Positions 27,246 through 36,519 of a stretch of 64,000 bases of DNA are shown one piece after another. Where the stretch lies: NCBI RefSeq assembly GCF_000504245.1, contig NZ_KI632509.1, positions 2,107,723 to 2,171,722 on the forward strand, in the 5' to 3' direction. The notes beneath the pieces are model-generated. The model made no database searches and was not told the origin of the DNA. It was given only the letters and a program-made list of their open reading frames with translations. The position numbers and the translations under genes were made by a program. The stretch is from Haloechinothrix halophila YIM 93223. Its GTDB lineage: Bacteria; Actinomycetota; Actinomycetes; Mycobacteriales; Pseudonocardiaceae. Within the stretch, counting starts at the first letter, position 1. The number at the start of each line of letters is the position of its first letter.

Positions 27246-28606
27246 GCGAGGACAGCTCCTTCCATGACGCCGACCGCGCGCAGATCGCGGTACCAGCGCT
27301 CGACGGGGTGCTCCTTGGTGAATCCATGCCCACCGAGCAACTGCACACCCGCGCTGCCGATCCACATGCCCTTGTCGGTGGCCAGTTTGCGGGCGAGCGC
27401 GACTTCGCGGGCGTATGTCTTGCCCTGCTCGGCGCGCGCCGCGGCCTTCAGCGTCAGCAGCCGGATGCTCTCCAGCTCGATCGCGATGTCGGAGACCATG
27501 AACGCGACGCCCTGCCGGTGGCTGATCGGCTCACCGAACGCGACCCGCTCGTTCACGTAGGGGATGACGTAGTCGAGCACGGCCTTGCCGGTGCCAGCCG
27601 CGAGAGCGCACCAGCCGAGCCGGGACAACCGCACGACCTCGGCGAACACCTCGGGCTTACCGCCACCGAGCAGCGCACCCGCGCCGACGTTGACCTTGTT
27701 CAAGTGCAGCTTGCCGGTCGCCGCGCCGCGCAGGCCCATCGCCGGGTCGGCCTCGACCGACACGCCCTGGGTCGAGGACTCCACGATGAACAGCGCCGGA
27801 CCACGGCCTTCGAGGTTGGCTGACACCAGGAACAGCTCACCGGCACTCGCGCGGGGGACCAGCGCCTTCACACCATCGAGTTGGTAACCCTTTGGGGTGC
27901 GCTTGGCCGTCGTCGCTGGCTTGAACGGGTCGAACAACGCCGTCTGCTCGGCCAGCGCGAGCGCGGCGGCGGGCACGTTCTCGCCCGCGAACTCGGGCAG
28001 GTAGGTCGACTGCTGGTCGGCGTCACCCCACTGCGCGAGCGCGGTGCTGACGGCGGACGGCGCGAGCACCGCGACGGCCAGACCCATGTCGCCATGTGCC
28101 AGCGCCTCGGCTACCAGCACGTTCGTGGTGACCGAGCGCTCTGTGCCGAAGCCTCCGAGCTCCTCGGGGATGCCGAACGCGCCGATGCCAAGCTCGGCGG
28201 CGCGGTTGAGCAGGCCGTCGGGAGTCTCCAGCTTCGCGTCGGCGTCGTAGGCGGCGGGCCGCAGCTGCTCGGCGGCGAAATCGCGCACCGTCTCCACGAT
28301 CATCTGCTGTTCTTCGGTCGGCTCGAGGTCGAACAGACCGGTGTCCTGCGCGGGAGCCAGCCGGGCGGGCTTGTCGAGCTTCTTGCCCGGCGTGAAGCCG
28401 CGACTGGCCGCGCCAGCGGCACGGAACCCGTGTTTGACCGACGTGGTCACCGCCTTCTCGAACGGCTTGCGCAGCCCCATCTTGTCGATGACCTGCGAAC
28501 TCGAGATCTTGGTCAGGGCAGCGAGGCCGAAGCCCATCGCATCACGCTGCTTTGGCGGTGGTCCGCCTCGTTTGCTTCCCGCTCCCGCGGGCTGAGCGCT
28601 AGACAC
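27242..28606 (-). CDS. fadE24: Acyl-CoA dehydrogenase, FadE24-like
   Basis: 454 aa from a GTG at 28606 (GGGAGA 6 nt upstream). A disordered Gly/Pro/Lys-rich N-terminus of about 25 residues precedes an amphipathic segment. The acyl-CoA dehydrogenase fold starts near FDLEPTEEQQMIVETVRDFA. The C-terminus YRDLRAVGVMEGAVLA stops right after the position of the catalytic loop, so the usual EGT-x(n)-R tail is missing. This suggests FadE24 depends on FadE23 for a complete site. Operon FadE24-FadE23 faces its own promoter palindrome. Confidence 0.9.
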   Translation of the reverse strand: MSSAQPAGAGSKRGGPPPKQRDAMGFGLAALTKISSSQVIDKMGLRKPFEKAVTTSVKHGFRAAGAASRGFTPGKKLDKPARLAPAQDTGLFDLEPTEEQQMIVETVRDFAAEQLRPAAYDADAKLETPDGLLNRAAELGIGAFGIPEELGGFGTERSVTTNVLVAEALAHGDMGLAVAVLAPSAVSTALAQWGDADQQSTYLPEFAGENVPAAALALAEQTALFDPFKPATTAKRTPKGYQLDGVKALVPRASAGELFLVSANLEGRGPALFIVESSTQGVSVEADPAMGLRGAATGKLHLNKVNVGAGALLGGGKPEVFAEVVRLSRLGWCALAAGTGKAVLDYVIPYVNERVAFGEPISHRQGVAFMVSDIAIELESIRLLTLKAAARAEQGKTYAREVALARKLATDKGMWIGSAGVQLLGGHGFTKEHPVERWYRDLRAVGVMEGAVLA

Positions 28607-28645
28607 AGTCACTCTCCCATTGGCCGCAGGCGGCCGTCGCTTACC

Positions 28646-28657
28646 TACTCGTGAGTA
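28646..28657 (-). promoter_or_regulatory. Palindromic operator candidate in the fadE24 promoter
   Basis: TACTC-GT-GAGTA on the plus strand (TACTC-AC-GAGTA as read towards fadE24), 40 bp before the GTG. The flanking TTAC and GTAA words extend the symmetry imperfectly. Probably bound by a TetR-type fatty-acid regulator encoded elsewhere. Confidence 0.5.
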
Positions 28658-28794
28658 AAGTAAACCCTGCGGGCAGGTTCGCGCTAGTCGGGTGGCGCAG
28701 CTAACGCCCCGCAAGGGTGAACCAGGCGACTCACTGTGTGGGAGACATCACGTGCTGTCGGCGTCCGTGAGTCAGTATCCGTGCGCTGCGGCGA

Positions 28795-29889
28795 TCACGC
28801 GAGGCTGCGTGCGGGATGCTCGAGATTCCTGGTCAGCGAGTGGCCGGTCATGGCGAACCCGATGAGCAGCAAGAGCGGCATGAGCCAGGCGATGGGGTAC
28901 TTGTAGCCAACCGTGATGAAGTCCGGTGCGGCCGCCAGTGGGGCGGGAGCGTCCTCCGGCTTCGGCTCGGCCTCCTGCGTCGCGCTGGGGGCGTCCGCTA
29001 TCTCGGGCGACGGGGCGTCGATGGGGTCTGGCGTCGGATCGGAGGGCAGTGGGGGCGGGGCGAACTCGGCCGGTTGGTCGAGCGCGGGCGGCGGAACGGT
29101 GAACTCGTCCTCCTCGTAGCTGAGTTCCGCGGTGATCGGCTTTGGTTCCTGCTGCCTGGGTGGCTCCGTGTCAGGTGGTGCGGGCGTGCTGGTTTCCTCG
29201 GCAAGGGGTGCCGCGTCCGCGGGCGGTGCTGGTGGCGCGGGTGGCTCGTCCGGCGGTTCCTGGTCCGAGTCGTAGTCCTTGCCGAAAAAGGTCACGTGCC
29301 AGGTCTCGGACTCCTTGACGGCCTTGGGCGCGGGCAGGATGGCCAGGGCGGCCGGCGTGCCGTCGGACCACGCGCGCAGGAAGGGTGCGAGGTCGACCCG
29401 GAAGGTCGGGGACGGCTTCGCTGAGAAGCGGGCGTTGGCCGAGGCAGCGTCGCAGTTGACGTCGGGTGGTGTGTCTGGCGATGCCTTGGTGTCGGAGACG
29501 GAATCGGTCTGGCAGACACGGAGTTTCGCCTGATCCGCCCGGACTGATCCGTCGCCCGGATTCATATCGACCGGCAACACGACGTGTCCCTCGGTGAAAG
29601 TGGCACCGAACGGCACGTTGGCGCCGAGCACATCGAGCTCAATGTAGGTGGCGGTTGTGGGGGTGCCGTTCGAAATGCCGACGTGGAGGGTGTTCCGGGG
29701 AAACTCTGAGGTGGGCGCCGTGGAACAGTCGGTGTCGCCCTCGCACGCGTCGTGTGCCGGCGACACATACCAGGCTTCGGATTTGGTGCCGACTGTCACG
29801 GAATCATCGCCTGCCGCCTGCGCCGCGAATCCATTCGCGACGGTGAGCAAACCGGCCGCGGCGAGAACCGCGATACGTCGAAGTCTCAC
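28795..29889 (-). CDS. Surface-anchored secreted protein with Pro/Glu-rich stalk and C-terminal TM
   Basis: About 364 aa from a GTG at 29889 (GGTGGGG upstream; TTG 29904 and GTG 29901 are alternatives). N-terminal signal peptide RLRRIAVLAAAGLLTVA with cleavage near AQA-AGDD. An N-terminal globular domain of about 180 residues contains four Cys and blocks such as TATYIELDVLGANVPFGA; it resembles DNRLRE-type carbohydrate-binding modules. Next comes a stalk of about 110 residues dominated by Pro, Glu, Asp and Ala. The protein ends in one membrane helix (YPIAWLMPLLLLIGFAM) with a short basic tail. A cell-envelope role is likely; ligand unknown. Confidence 0.82.
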   Translation of the reverse strand: MRLRRIAVLAAAGLLTVANGFAAQAAGDDSVTVGTKSEAWYVSPAHDACEGDTDCSTAPTSEFPRNTLHVGISNGTPTTATYIELDVLGANVPFGATFTEGHVVLPVDMNPGDGSVRADQAKLRVCQTDSVSDTKASPDTPPDVNCDAASANARFSAKPSPTFRVDLAPFLRAWSDGTPAALAILPAPKAVKESETWHVTFFGKDYDSDQEPPDEPPAPPAPPADAAPLAEETSTPAPPDTEPPRQQEPKPITAELSYEEDEFTVPPPALDQPAEFAPPPLPSDPTPDPIDAPSPEIADAPSATQEAEPKPEDAPAPLAAAPDFITVGYKYPIAWLMPLLLLIGFAMTGHSLTRNLEHPARSLA

Positions 29890-30070
29890 GTGGTGCCCCA
29901 CCAAACTCTTACCGTTAGGTCATCGACACATGAGAATCACCGTACTGTCCGGTTGCGACGTCGGTCAAAAATGGTCGGGAAAACCTCTGTACTTGTTTCT
30001 TTCTCGCGATTCTCAGTAGGTTTTCGTGATGTGGTTCGCGACAGTTCGAGTGCTGCCTGAACTGGTCACA

Positions 30071-30451
30071 TCACTGCTTCGCCGTGGTCGGCCACGGTGG
30101 TTGCCAGGTACTGGAATCGGCACGCCCTTCGGCGAGAATGAGTCGCTTGCCGTGATCCCGGCACGGTTCGAGCAGTTCGACCGCGGTCATCTGTTCCATA
30201 CTGTGAACGACGAGCACATCCCACGTCGCGGGTGGCTGGCCCGTTAGCCACGCCGCCAGTTGTGAGCGGTGCCAGGGAGTGCCGAAAGGGAAATCATCCT
30301 CAATCCACGTGACGATGCGCGCGTCATTGCTCTCGCACCACTGATCGATGGCATCCCGCTGCGGTGTGGCGAAAGCGCTCCGCAGCACGCAGACCGCCCT
30401 GAGCGTCTCGTGCTGCGTGCTGTTCTTTCGGCGGAGAAAATTGAAGATCAC
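30071..30451 (-). CDS. Short resolvase-domain-like protein lacking the catalytic arginines
   Basis: About 126 aa from a GTG at 30451 (GGGGAGG upstream). The chain ATPQRDAIDQWCESNDARIV, RSQLAAWLTG, WDVLVVHSMEQM and EPCRDHGKRLILAEG follows the order of the serine-recombinase catalytic fold. However, the usual D-R-x-x-R helix is replaced by EQMTAV and there is no DNA-binding tail. The typical YxRVS start is reduced to VLRSA. It may be a decayed recombinase or a domesticated regulator. Confidence that it is expressed is moderate, as codon use looks normal. Confidence 0.6.
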   Translation of the reverse strand: MIFNFLRRKNSTQHETLRAVCVLRSAFATPQRDAIDQWCESNDARIVTWIEDDFPFGTPWHRSQLAAWLTGQPPATWDVLVVHSMEQMTAVELLEPCRDHGKRLILAEGRADSSTWQPPWPTTAKQ

Positions 30452-30548
30452 GGTTTCCGGCCTCCCCGTCGCTACGGGTTCGACGGCCACCGTATCGTCA
30501 CACCGGCGATTTCCAGAGTCAATCAGCCCTATATTTCTCTCAGTGCCG

Positions 30549-30636
30549 GAAGTCAGAACTCACGAGCCTGGAAGTCGGAACTCAGGCCTCCGCAAGTCGG
30601 AACTCGCGGCCTCGGAGCGCGGGACTCGCGGCGTTG
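30549..30636. repeat. 22-bp degenerate tandem repeat, about 4 copies
   Basis: Units begin at 30549, 30571, 30593 and 30615. The core is AAGTCGGAACTC followed by a GCCTCG-like end; the last unit is the most diverged. The array fills the gap between the resolvase-like gene and the end of the tandem-TetR gene. Confidence 0.75.
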
Positions 30637-31860
30637 CTAGCGCGGCAGGCCGACCGCGACCGCCATGATCGTGGCCAGCTCGGCGTGCAGGTTCGGGCGT
30701 CCGGCGAGTCGCCCGGTGTGGATGACGTCGTTGGCGATGGTCAGCGCCATGTGCACCACGACCCTGCCTTCGGTCGCGCCAAGCTCCGGCCGGACGACGC
30801 GCAGCAGGTAGGTCCACTCCGCGACATAGTCCCGCTGCACCCGCTTCAGCTCGGCACGGTCGGCGTCGGACAACGCGCTGACCTGGCTGGATGCTGTCAT
30901 CAGGTCCGCCGAGCTGGCCATGGTTTCGATGTAGGAGGCGATCAGCCCGCGCAGCGCGTCCGCTTCGCTGCTCGCCGTGCGCGCGACGGCGAGCCTGCCG
31001 AACTCCAACTGCTGCGCGATCCGCTGCGCCGCCGCCATGAACAGTGCCGCCTTGCTGGGGAAATGCCGGTACACGCTCGGTCCGCTGATGCCGGCAGCCG
31101 AGCCGATGTCTTCCATGCTGACGTCGTGGAAGCCACGGTCCTGGAACAGCTTGCTCGCCGCGGTGATCAGTTCGTCCTTGCGGGTCGTGCGGAGGAAGGT
31201 GGACTCCCGCGCGGTCTGCTGCGTCGCCGTGAGAGCTGGCTCGGTTGGCAGTGTGGTGTGCAACACGGCCCGTGCGCAGGCGATCAGCAGCTTCGTGTAG
31301 CGGCGCTTGGCGATTCGGGTGGAGTGCACGGCGGTGCTGCCGTACACGCTCAGCGCGGCCCAGCACAGCAAGTCGGCGTCGCGTTCGTCCAGCTCGGGCC
31401 GGAGTGTCCGCAGAGCGCCGCTCCAGCTGCCGATCAGCATGCCGGAACGCCTGCGCACCTCCCGCTGGTGCTCCGGGCTCAGGTTGCGCCGTTCCCAGCG
31501 CCACAGCGAGGCGACGTCGCGGTGGTCCACCGACATCGCGGCGAGGCGCTCGAGTAGTCCGTCCACCTGATTCGGGGCTGGCTTATCCGTGTCATCGAGC
31601 GCACGCTGGGTGGTGGCGATGAGTTCATCGATCCCGCTCAGCACGACGTGCGCGAGGATCGCCTGCTTGTCGGAGAAGTGCCGATACAGCGCGGGGCCCG
31701 TGACCCCGGCCGCCGCGGCGATGTCGGTGATGCCGACCTCGTGGTAACCGCGCGCGCAGAACAGCTCGGCCGCGACGGCGGCCAACTGTGCCTTGCGGTC
31801 GCGTGGCCGTCGGGCCGACCGGCGTCCGCGCGGGGTGTTAGCGGTATCCACGGTGTTCAT
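30637..31860 (-). CDS. Tandem double-TetR transcriptional regulator (Mce3R-like)
   Basis: 407 aa with two complete TetR modules in one chain. HTH 1 near residues 20-70 has AAELFCARGYHEVGITDIAA then GVTGPALYRHFSDKQAIL; HTH 2 near residues 225-280 has ASKLFQDRGFHDVSMEDIGS then GISGPSVYRHFPSKAALF. Length and architecture match mycobacterial Mce3R (about 406 aa), which represses lipid-catabolism genes. It is divergent from the fadA-fadB operon with 149 bp between, and a palindrome overlaps its own start codon, consistent with autorepression. Ligand unknown; a fatty acyl-CoA is likely. Confidence 0.93.
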   Translation of the reverse strand: MNTVDTANTPRGRRSARRPRDRKAQLAAVAAELFCARGYHEVGITDIAAAAGVTGPALYRHFSDKQAILAHVVLSGIDELIATTQRALDDTDKPAPNQVDGLLERLAAMSVDHRDVASLWRWERRNLSPEHQREVRRRSGMLIGSWSGALRTLRPELDERDADLLCWAALSVYGSTAVHSTRIAKRRYTKLLIACARAVLHTTLPTEPALTATQQTARESTFLRTTRKDELITAASKLFQDRGFHDVSMEDIGSAAGISGPSVYRHFPSKAALFMAAAQRIAQQLEFGRLAVARTASSEADALRGLIASYIETMASSADLMTASSQVSALSDADRAELKRVQRDYVAEWTYLLRVVRPELGATEGRVVVHMALTIANDVIHTGRLAGRPNLHAELATIMAVAVGLPR

Positions 31861-31869
31861 AGGTGAACA
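31854..31869. promoter_or_regulatory. Palindrome over the tandem-TetR start codon
   Basis: TGTTCA-TAGG-TGAACA, a perfect 6-bp inverted repeat that includes the regulator's start codon region. Good candidate operator for autorepression. Confidence 0.5.
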
Positions 31870-31912
31870 TACTGTAGCGTGAGATAAGCGTATGACAAGC
31901 CCACCGAACCCA

Positions 31913-31954
31913 TTGACAACTGCGGAAATGCAGTCACTATGTTAGTGAGCATTA
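31913..31954 (+). promoter_or_regulatory. Promoter candidate of fadA-fadB
   Basis: TTGACA at 31913-31918 is followed 17-19 nt later by ACTATG/TATGTT, then TTAG-TGAGCA-TTAG at 31942-31955, a direct repeat that may be an operator half-site pair. The gene starts 92 bp downstream of the -35. Confidence 0.4.
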
Positions 31955-32009
31955 GCCCCATCCATGCAGCCAGTGTGGTACCGCCAGCGGCCAGGAAGGA
32001 TAGATTGGC

Positions 32010-33221
<1,212 letters not shown>

Positions 33222-33267
33222 CAACTCCTAGGGCGAACGAGACTTCACACAACCGAGGAAACGGATA

Positions 33268-35436
33268 ATGACTGAAGCGAAGACCATCCGTTGGGAGAAG
33301 GATTCCGACGGCATCGTCGTGCTCACGCTCGACGACCCCAAGCAGTCGGCCAACACGATGAACAACGACTACATCGAGTCGATGGGTGTCATCGTGGACC
33401 GGCTCGAGGCCGAGGCCGACGACATCACCGGCGTGGTGATCACCTCAGCGAAGAAGACGTTCTTCGCCGGTGGTGACCTCAACGACCTCGTCAAGGCGAG
33501 CAAGGACGACGCGCCGCGGCTGATGGAGCACGTCGGCCTGCTCAAGTCGCAGCTGCGCAGGCTGGAGACGCTGGGCAAGCCGGTCGTTGCCGCCATCAAC
33601 GGCGCGGCGCTCGGTGGCGGGCTGGAGATCGCGCTCGCCTGCCACCACCGCATCGTGGCCGACGTCAAGGGCGTGCAGATCGGCTTCCCCGAGGTCACCC
33701 TCGGCCTGCTGCCCGGTGCCGGTGGCGTCACCCGCACCGTGCGGATGCTCGGCATCCAGGACGCCGTGATGAACTGGCTGGCGCAGGGCCAGCGCCGCAA
33801 GGCCGCCGACGCCAAGGAAAAGGGCCTCGTCGACGAGCTCGTGTCCAGTGTGGACGAGCTGCTGCCGAAGGCCAAGGAATGGATCAAGGCCAACCCCGAG
33901 GCCGCGCAGCCGTGGGACGTCAAGGGCCACAAGATTCCGGGCGGCACGCCGTCGAACCCGAAGTTCGCCGCGAATCTGCCCGCCTTCCCCGCCAACCTGC
34001 GCAAGCAGCTCAAGGGCGCGCCGATGCCCGCGCCGAGGGCGATCCTGTCGGCCGCTGTCGAGGGCTCGCAGGTTGACTTCGAGAACGCGCAGCTCATCGA
34101 GAGCCGCTACTTCGTGGACCTGGTCACCGGCCAGACCTCGAAGAACATGATCCAGGCGTTCTTCTTCGACCTGAACCACATCAACGGCGGTGGCTCCCGT
34201 CCGGACGGCTACGAGCAGCACACCGTGCGCAAGGTGGGTGTGCTCGGCGCGGGCATGATGGGCGCCGGGATCGCCTACGTGTCGGCCAAGGCAGGCATGG
34301 AGGTCGTGCTCAAGGACGTCTCGCAGGAGAACGCCGAGAAGGGCAAGGACTACTCGGTCAAGCTGGAGGAGAAGGCGCTCAAGCGAGGCAAGACCACGCA
34401 GGAGAAGTCCGACGCGCTGCTGAACCGCATCACGCCGACCGCTGACCCTGCCGCGCTCGAGGGCGTCGACTTCGTGATCGAGGCCGTTTTCGAGAGCCAG
34501 GACCTCAAGCACAAGGTGTTCCAAGAGATCGAGGACGTCGTCAACCCGGACGCGGTGCTTGGCTCCAACACCTCCACGCTGCCGATCACCGGCCTCGCGA
34601 CCGGCGTGAAGCGGCAAGAGGACTTCATCGGCATCCACTTCTTCTCGCCGGTGGACAAGATGCCGCTTGTGGAGATCATCTGCGGTGAGAAGACCTCGGA
34701 CGCCACGCTGGCGAAGGTCTTCGACTACACCCAGGCGATCAAGAAGACGCCGATCGTGGTCAACGACAGCCGTGGCTTCTTCACCAGCCGCGTCATCGGC
34801 ACGTTCATCAACGAGGCGCTCGCGGCCGTTGGTGAGGGTGTCGAGCCGTCCACCATCGAGCAGGCGGGCTCGCAGGCCGGGTTCCCCGCGCCGCCGCTGC
34901 AGCTGTCGGACGAGCTGGCGCTGACGCTGATGCAGAAGATCCGGCAGGAGACACGGGCCGGTGTCGAGGCCGCTGGTGGCACGTGGACGCCACACGGCTC
35001 CGAGGCCGTCGTCGACCGGATGGTGGACGAGTTCGACCGCAAGGGTCGTGCCGCTGGCGCTGGGTTCTACGAGTACGACGAGAACGGCAAGCGCGTCGGC
35101 CTGTGGCCGGGCCTGCGCAAGGCGTTCAACTCGGGCTCTGGCGAGGTGCCGTTCGTCGACCTGCAGGAGCGGATGCTGTTCATCCAGGCGGTCGAGACGG
35201 TGCGCTGCTTCGACGAGGGCGTGCTCAACTCGATCCCGGACGCCAACATCGGCTCGATCTTCGGCATCGGCTTCCCGCCGTGGACCGGTGGCGTGATCCA
35301 GTACATCAACCAGTACGAGGGTGGCCTGCAGGGCTTCGTCGACCGCGCGCGCGAGCTCGCGGCGGCCTACGGTCCGCAGTTCGAGCCGCCGCAGTCGCTG
35401 GTCGACAAGGCGGCCAAGGGCGAGCGCTACGAGTGA
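33268..35436 (+). CDS. fadB: Fatty-acid oxidation complex alpha subunit (enoyl-CoA hydratase / 3-hydroxyacyl-CoA dehydrogenase)
   Basis: 722 aa. The N-terminal crotonase domain contains NGAALGGGLEIALACHHRIV and the catalytic-Glu region GFPEVTLGLLPGAGGVTRTV. The NAD domain begins near residue 325 with VGVLGAGMMGAGIAYVSAKA, and the dehydrogenase active site is GIHFFSPVDKMPLVEII with PIVVNDSRGFFTSRV. With FadA it forms the trifunctional-type beta-oxidation complex. A strong hairpin follows 22 bp after the stop. Confidence 0.97.
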   Translation: MTEAKTIRWEKDSDGIVVLTLDDPKQSANTMNNDYIESMGVIVDRLEAEADDITGVVITSAKKTFFAGGDLNDLVKASKDDAPRLMEHVGLLKSQLRRLETLGKPVVAAINGAALGGGLEIALACHHRIVADVKGVQIGFPEVTLGLLPGAGGVTRTVRMLGIQDAVMNWLAQGQRRKAADAKEKGLVDELVSSVDELLPKAKEWIKANPEAAQPWDVKGHKIPGGTPSNPKFAANLPAFPANLRKQLKGAPMPAPRAILSAAVEGSQVDFENAQLIESRYFVDLVTGQTSKNMIQAFFFDLNHINGGGSRPDGYEQHTVRKVGVLGAGMMGAGIAYVSAKAGMEVVLKDVSQENAEKGKDYSVKLEEKALKRGKTTQEKSDALLNRITPTADPAALEGVDFVIEAVFESQDLKHKVFQEIEDVVNPDAVLGSNTSTLPITGLATGVKRQEDFIGIHFFSPVDKMPLVEIICGEKTSDATLAKVFDYTQAIKKTPIVVNDSRGFFTSRVIGTFINEALAAVGEGVEPSTIEQAGSQAGFPAPPLQLSDELALTLMQKIRQETRAGVEAAGGTWTPHGSEAVVDRMVDEFDRKGRAAGAGFYEYDENGKRVGLWPGLRKAFNSGSGEVPFVDLQERMLFIQAVETVRCFDEGVLNSIPDANIGSIFGIGFPPWTGGVIQYINQYEGGLQGFVDRARELAAAYGPQFEPPQSLVDKAAKGERYE

Positions 35437-35458
35437 TCGCCTAGCTGTCTAGCCGCGT

Positions 35459-35492
35459 AAGGCCCGGGTGCCCTGGTGGGTGCCCGGGCCTT
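35459..35492 (+). terminator. Terminator of fadA-fadB
   Basis: Perfect 10-bp arms AAGGCCCGGG and CCCGGGCCTT with a 14-nt loop. It also lies downstream of the convergent TetR gene and probably serves both strands. Confidence 0.8.
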
Positions 35493-35523
35493 CGTGCGTC
35501 TCTGGGCACCTGTCTCTGGGCAC

Positions 35524-36129
35524 CTACTGTGCCCGCAACCCGCCGAGCATGCGCCGCATGACATCGGCGCACTCGTCCATGACACGCGGTTTGTCCGCAG
35601 CGGGGGTATCCGCCAGCGTCATGCCCGCGGCGCCGAAGATCTGGAACGTGAAGCGGATTGTGGTGTCGACCGCCTTGGGTTCCAGGTAGCCCGCTTCGAT
35701 CAGCGCGTTGACGGAGGTTTCGACCAGGCCATAGGCGTACTTCTCCTCGCACTCGTGCCAGCGTGCCAAGCCGAGCGCGGTTGGCCCTTCCTGCCAGACG
35801 ATCCTGCTGTACACGGGGTCGCAGCAGAGGTCGAGGAAGGTGTCGATCGCGTCGATCGCGCCGTCCCACGGATCGCTGTGCTGGGCGACGGCCGTGCTGA
35901 TCCGCTTGGTCATGTGCAGTTCTTGCTCGTCGAGCACCGCCTCGAACAACGCCTGCTTGCCCGCGAAGTGGTGGTAGACGGCACCGCGAGTCACCTGCGC
36001 CGCCGAGGCGACGTCCTCGAGCGATGTCGCCGCGAACCCGTGCCGGGTGAACAGTTCCGTCGCCGCCTCGATCAGGGCGGCGCGGGTCGCTTCTGCGTAC
36101 ATCTCTCGGCGTGACTTGACGGATCCCAT
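35524..36129 (-). CDS. TetR family regulator beside the P450 gene
   Basis: 201 aa. HTH: AATELFTRHGFAATSLEDVA then AQVTRGAVYHHFAGKQALFE, of the AcrR/NalC-like type. The C-terminal ligand domain ends VMDECADVMRRMLGGLRAQ. The gene is divergent from a two-gene unit holding a small unknown and a cytochrome P450, with a perfect palindrome between. It is probably the local repressor of the P450 unit and of itself. Confidence 0.92.
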   Translation of the reverse strand: MGSVKSRREMYAEATRAALIEAATELFTRHGFAATSLEDVASAAQVTRGAVYHHFAGKQALFEAVLDEQELHMTKRISTAVAQHSDPWDGAIDAIDTFLDLCCDPVYSRIVWQEGPTALGLARWHECEEKYAYGLVETSVNALIEAGYLEPKAVDTTIRFTFQIFGAAGMTLADTPAADKPRVMDECADVMRRMLGGLRAQ

Positions 36130-36142
36130 ACCCCGAGTATAT

Positions 36143-36163
36143 TCACATACACAAGGTATGTGA
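36143..36163. promoter_or_regulatory. TetR operator between the regulator and the P450 unit
   Basis: TCACATAC-ACAAG-GTATGTGA, a perfect 8-bp inverted repeat centred between the two divergent starts (14 bp from the TetR start, 24 bp from the other). Confidence 0.75.
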
Positions 36164-36186
36164 GATTCAGAGGGTAGGTGGAGGTC

Positions 36187-36510
36187 ATGTCAGGGTGGGA
36201 GCAAACGCACCGCCGCTACCAGCTCGTCTACGGCGTCGCTGACGACGTCGCGCGGCGCGGGCAGGTGGCGCTTGAGGAATGGCAGCCAGAGATCGAGGCG
36301 GAGTACGGCAGCACGGACGCCTTCTTGCTCGACGTCCGGCGCCGGTGGGATCTGGCGATGGCAGCGCGGATCGAGGACGACAGGCGGCTCGCCGACGTTG
36401 AGGCGGAGGTCGGCCGCGCCAATGCGGCACTGCGAGCGGTGCTGGTGCGGTTCGCCGACCACCCCGCGCTCGCCGGCCGCAGCAGGACGCCCGCGATCAG
36501 TATCGCGTAA
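36187..36510 (+). CDS. Small helical protein of unknown function preceding the P450
   Basis: 107 aa from ATG 36187 (GTG 36178 also possible; both follow AGGTGGAGG). Acidic and helical, with many Arg/Glu/Trp (YGVADDVARRGQVALEEWQP) and a heptad-like C-terminal helix. No recognised domain. It ends 9 bp before the P450 start and so is almost certainly in one operon with it. Confidence 0.65.
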   Translation: MSGWEQTHRRYQLVYGVADDVARRGQVALEEWQPEIEAEYGSTDAFLLDVRRRWDLAMAARIEDDRRLADVEAEVGRANAALRAVLVRFADHPALAGRSRTPAISIA

Positions 36511-36519
36511 GGAGACGAG

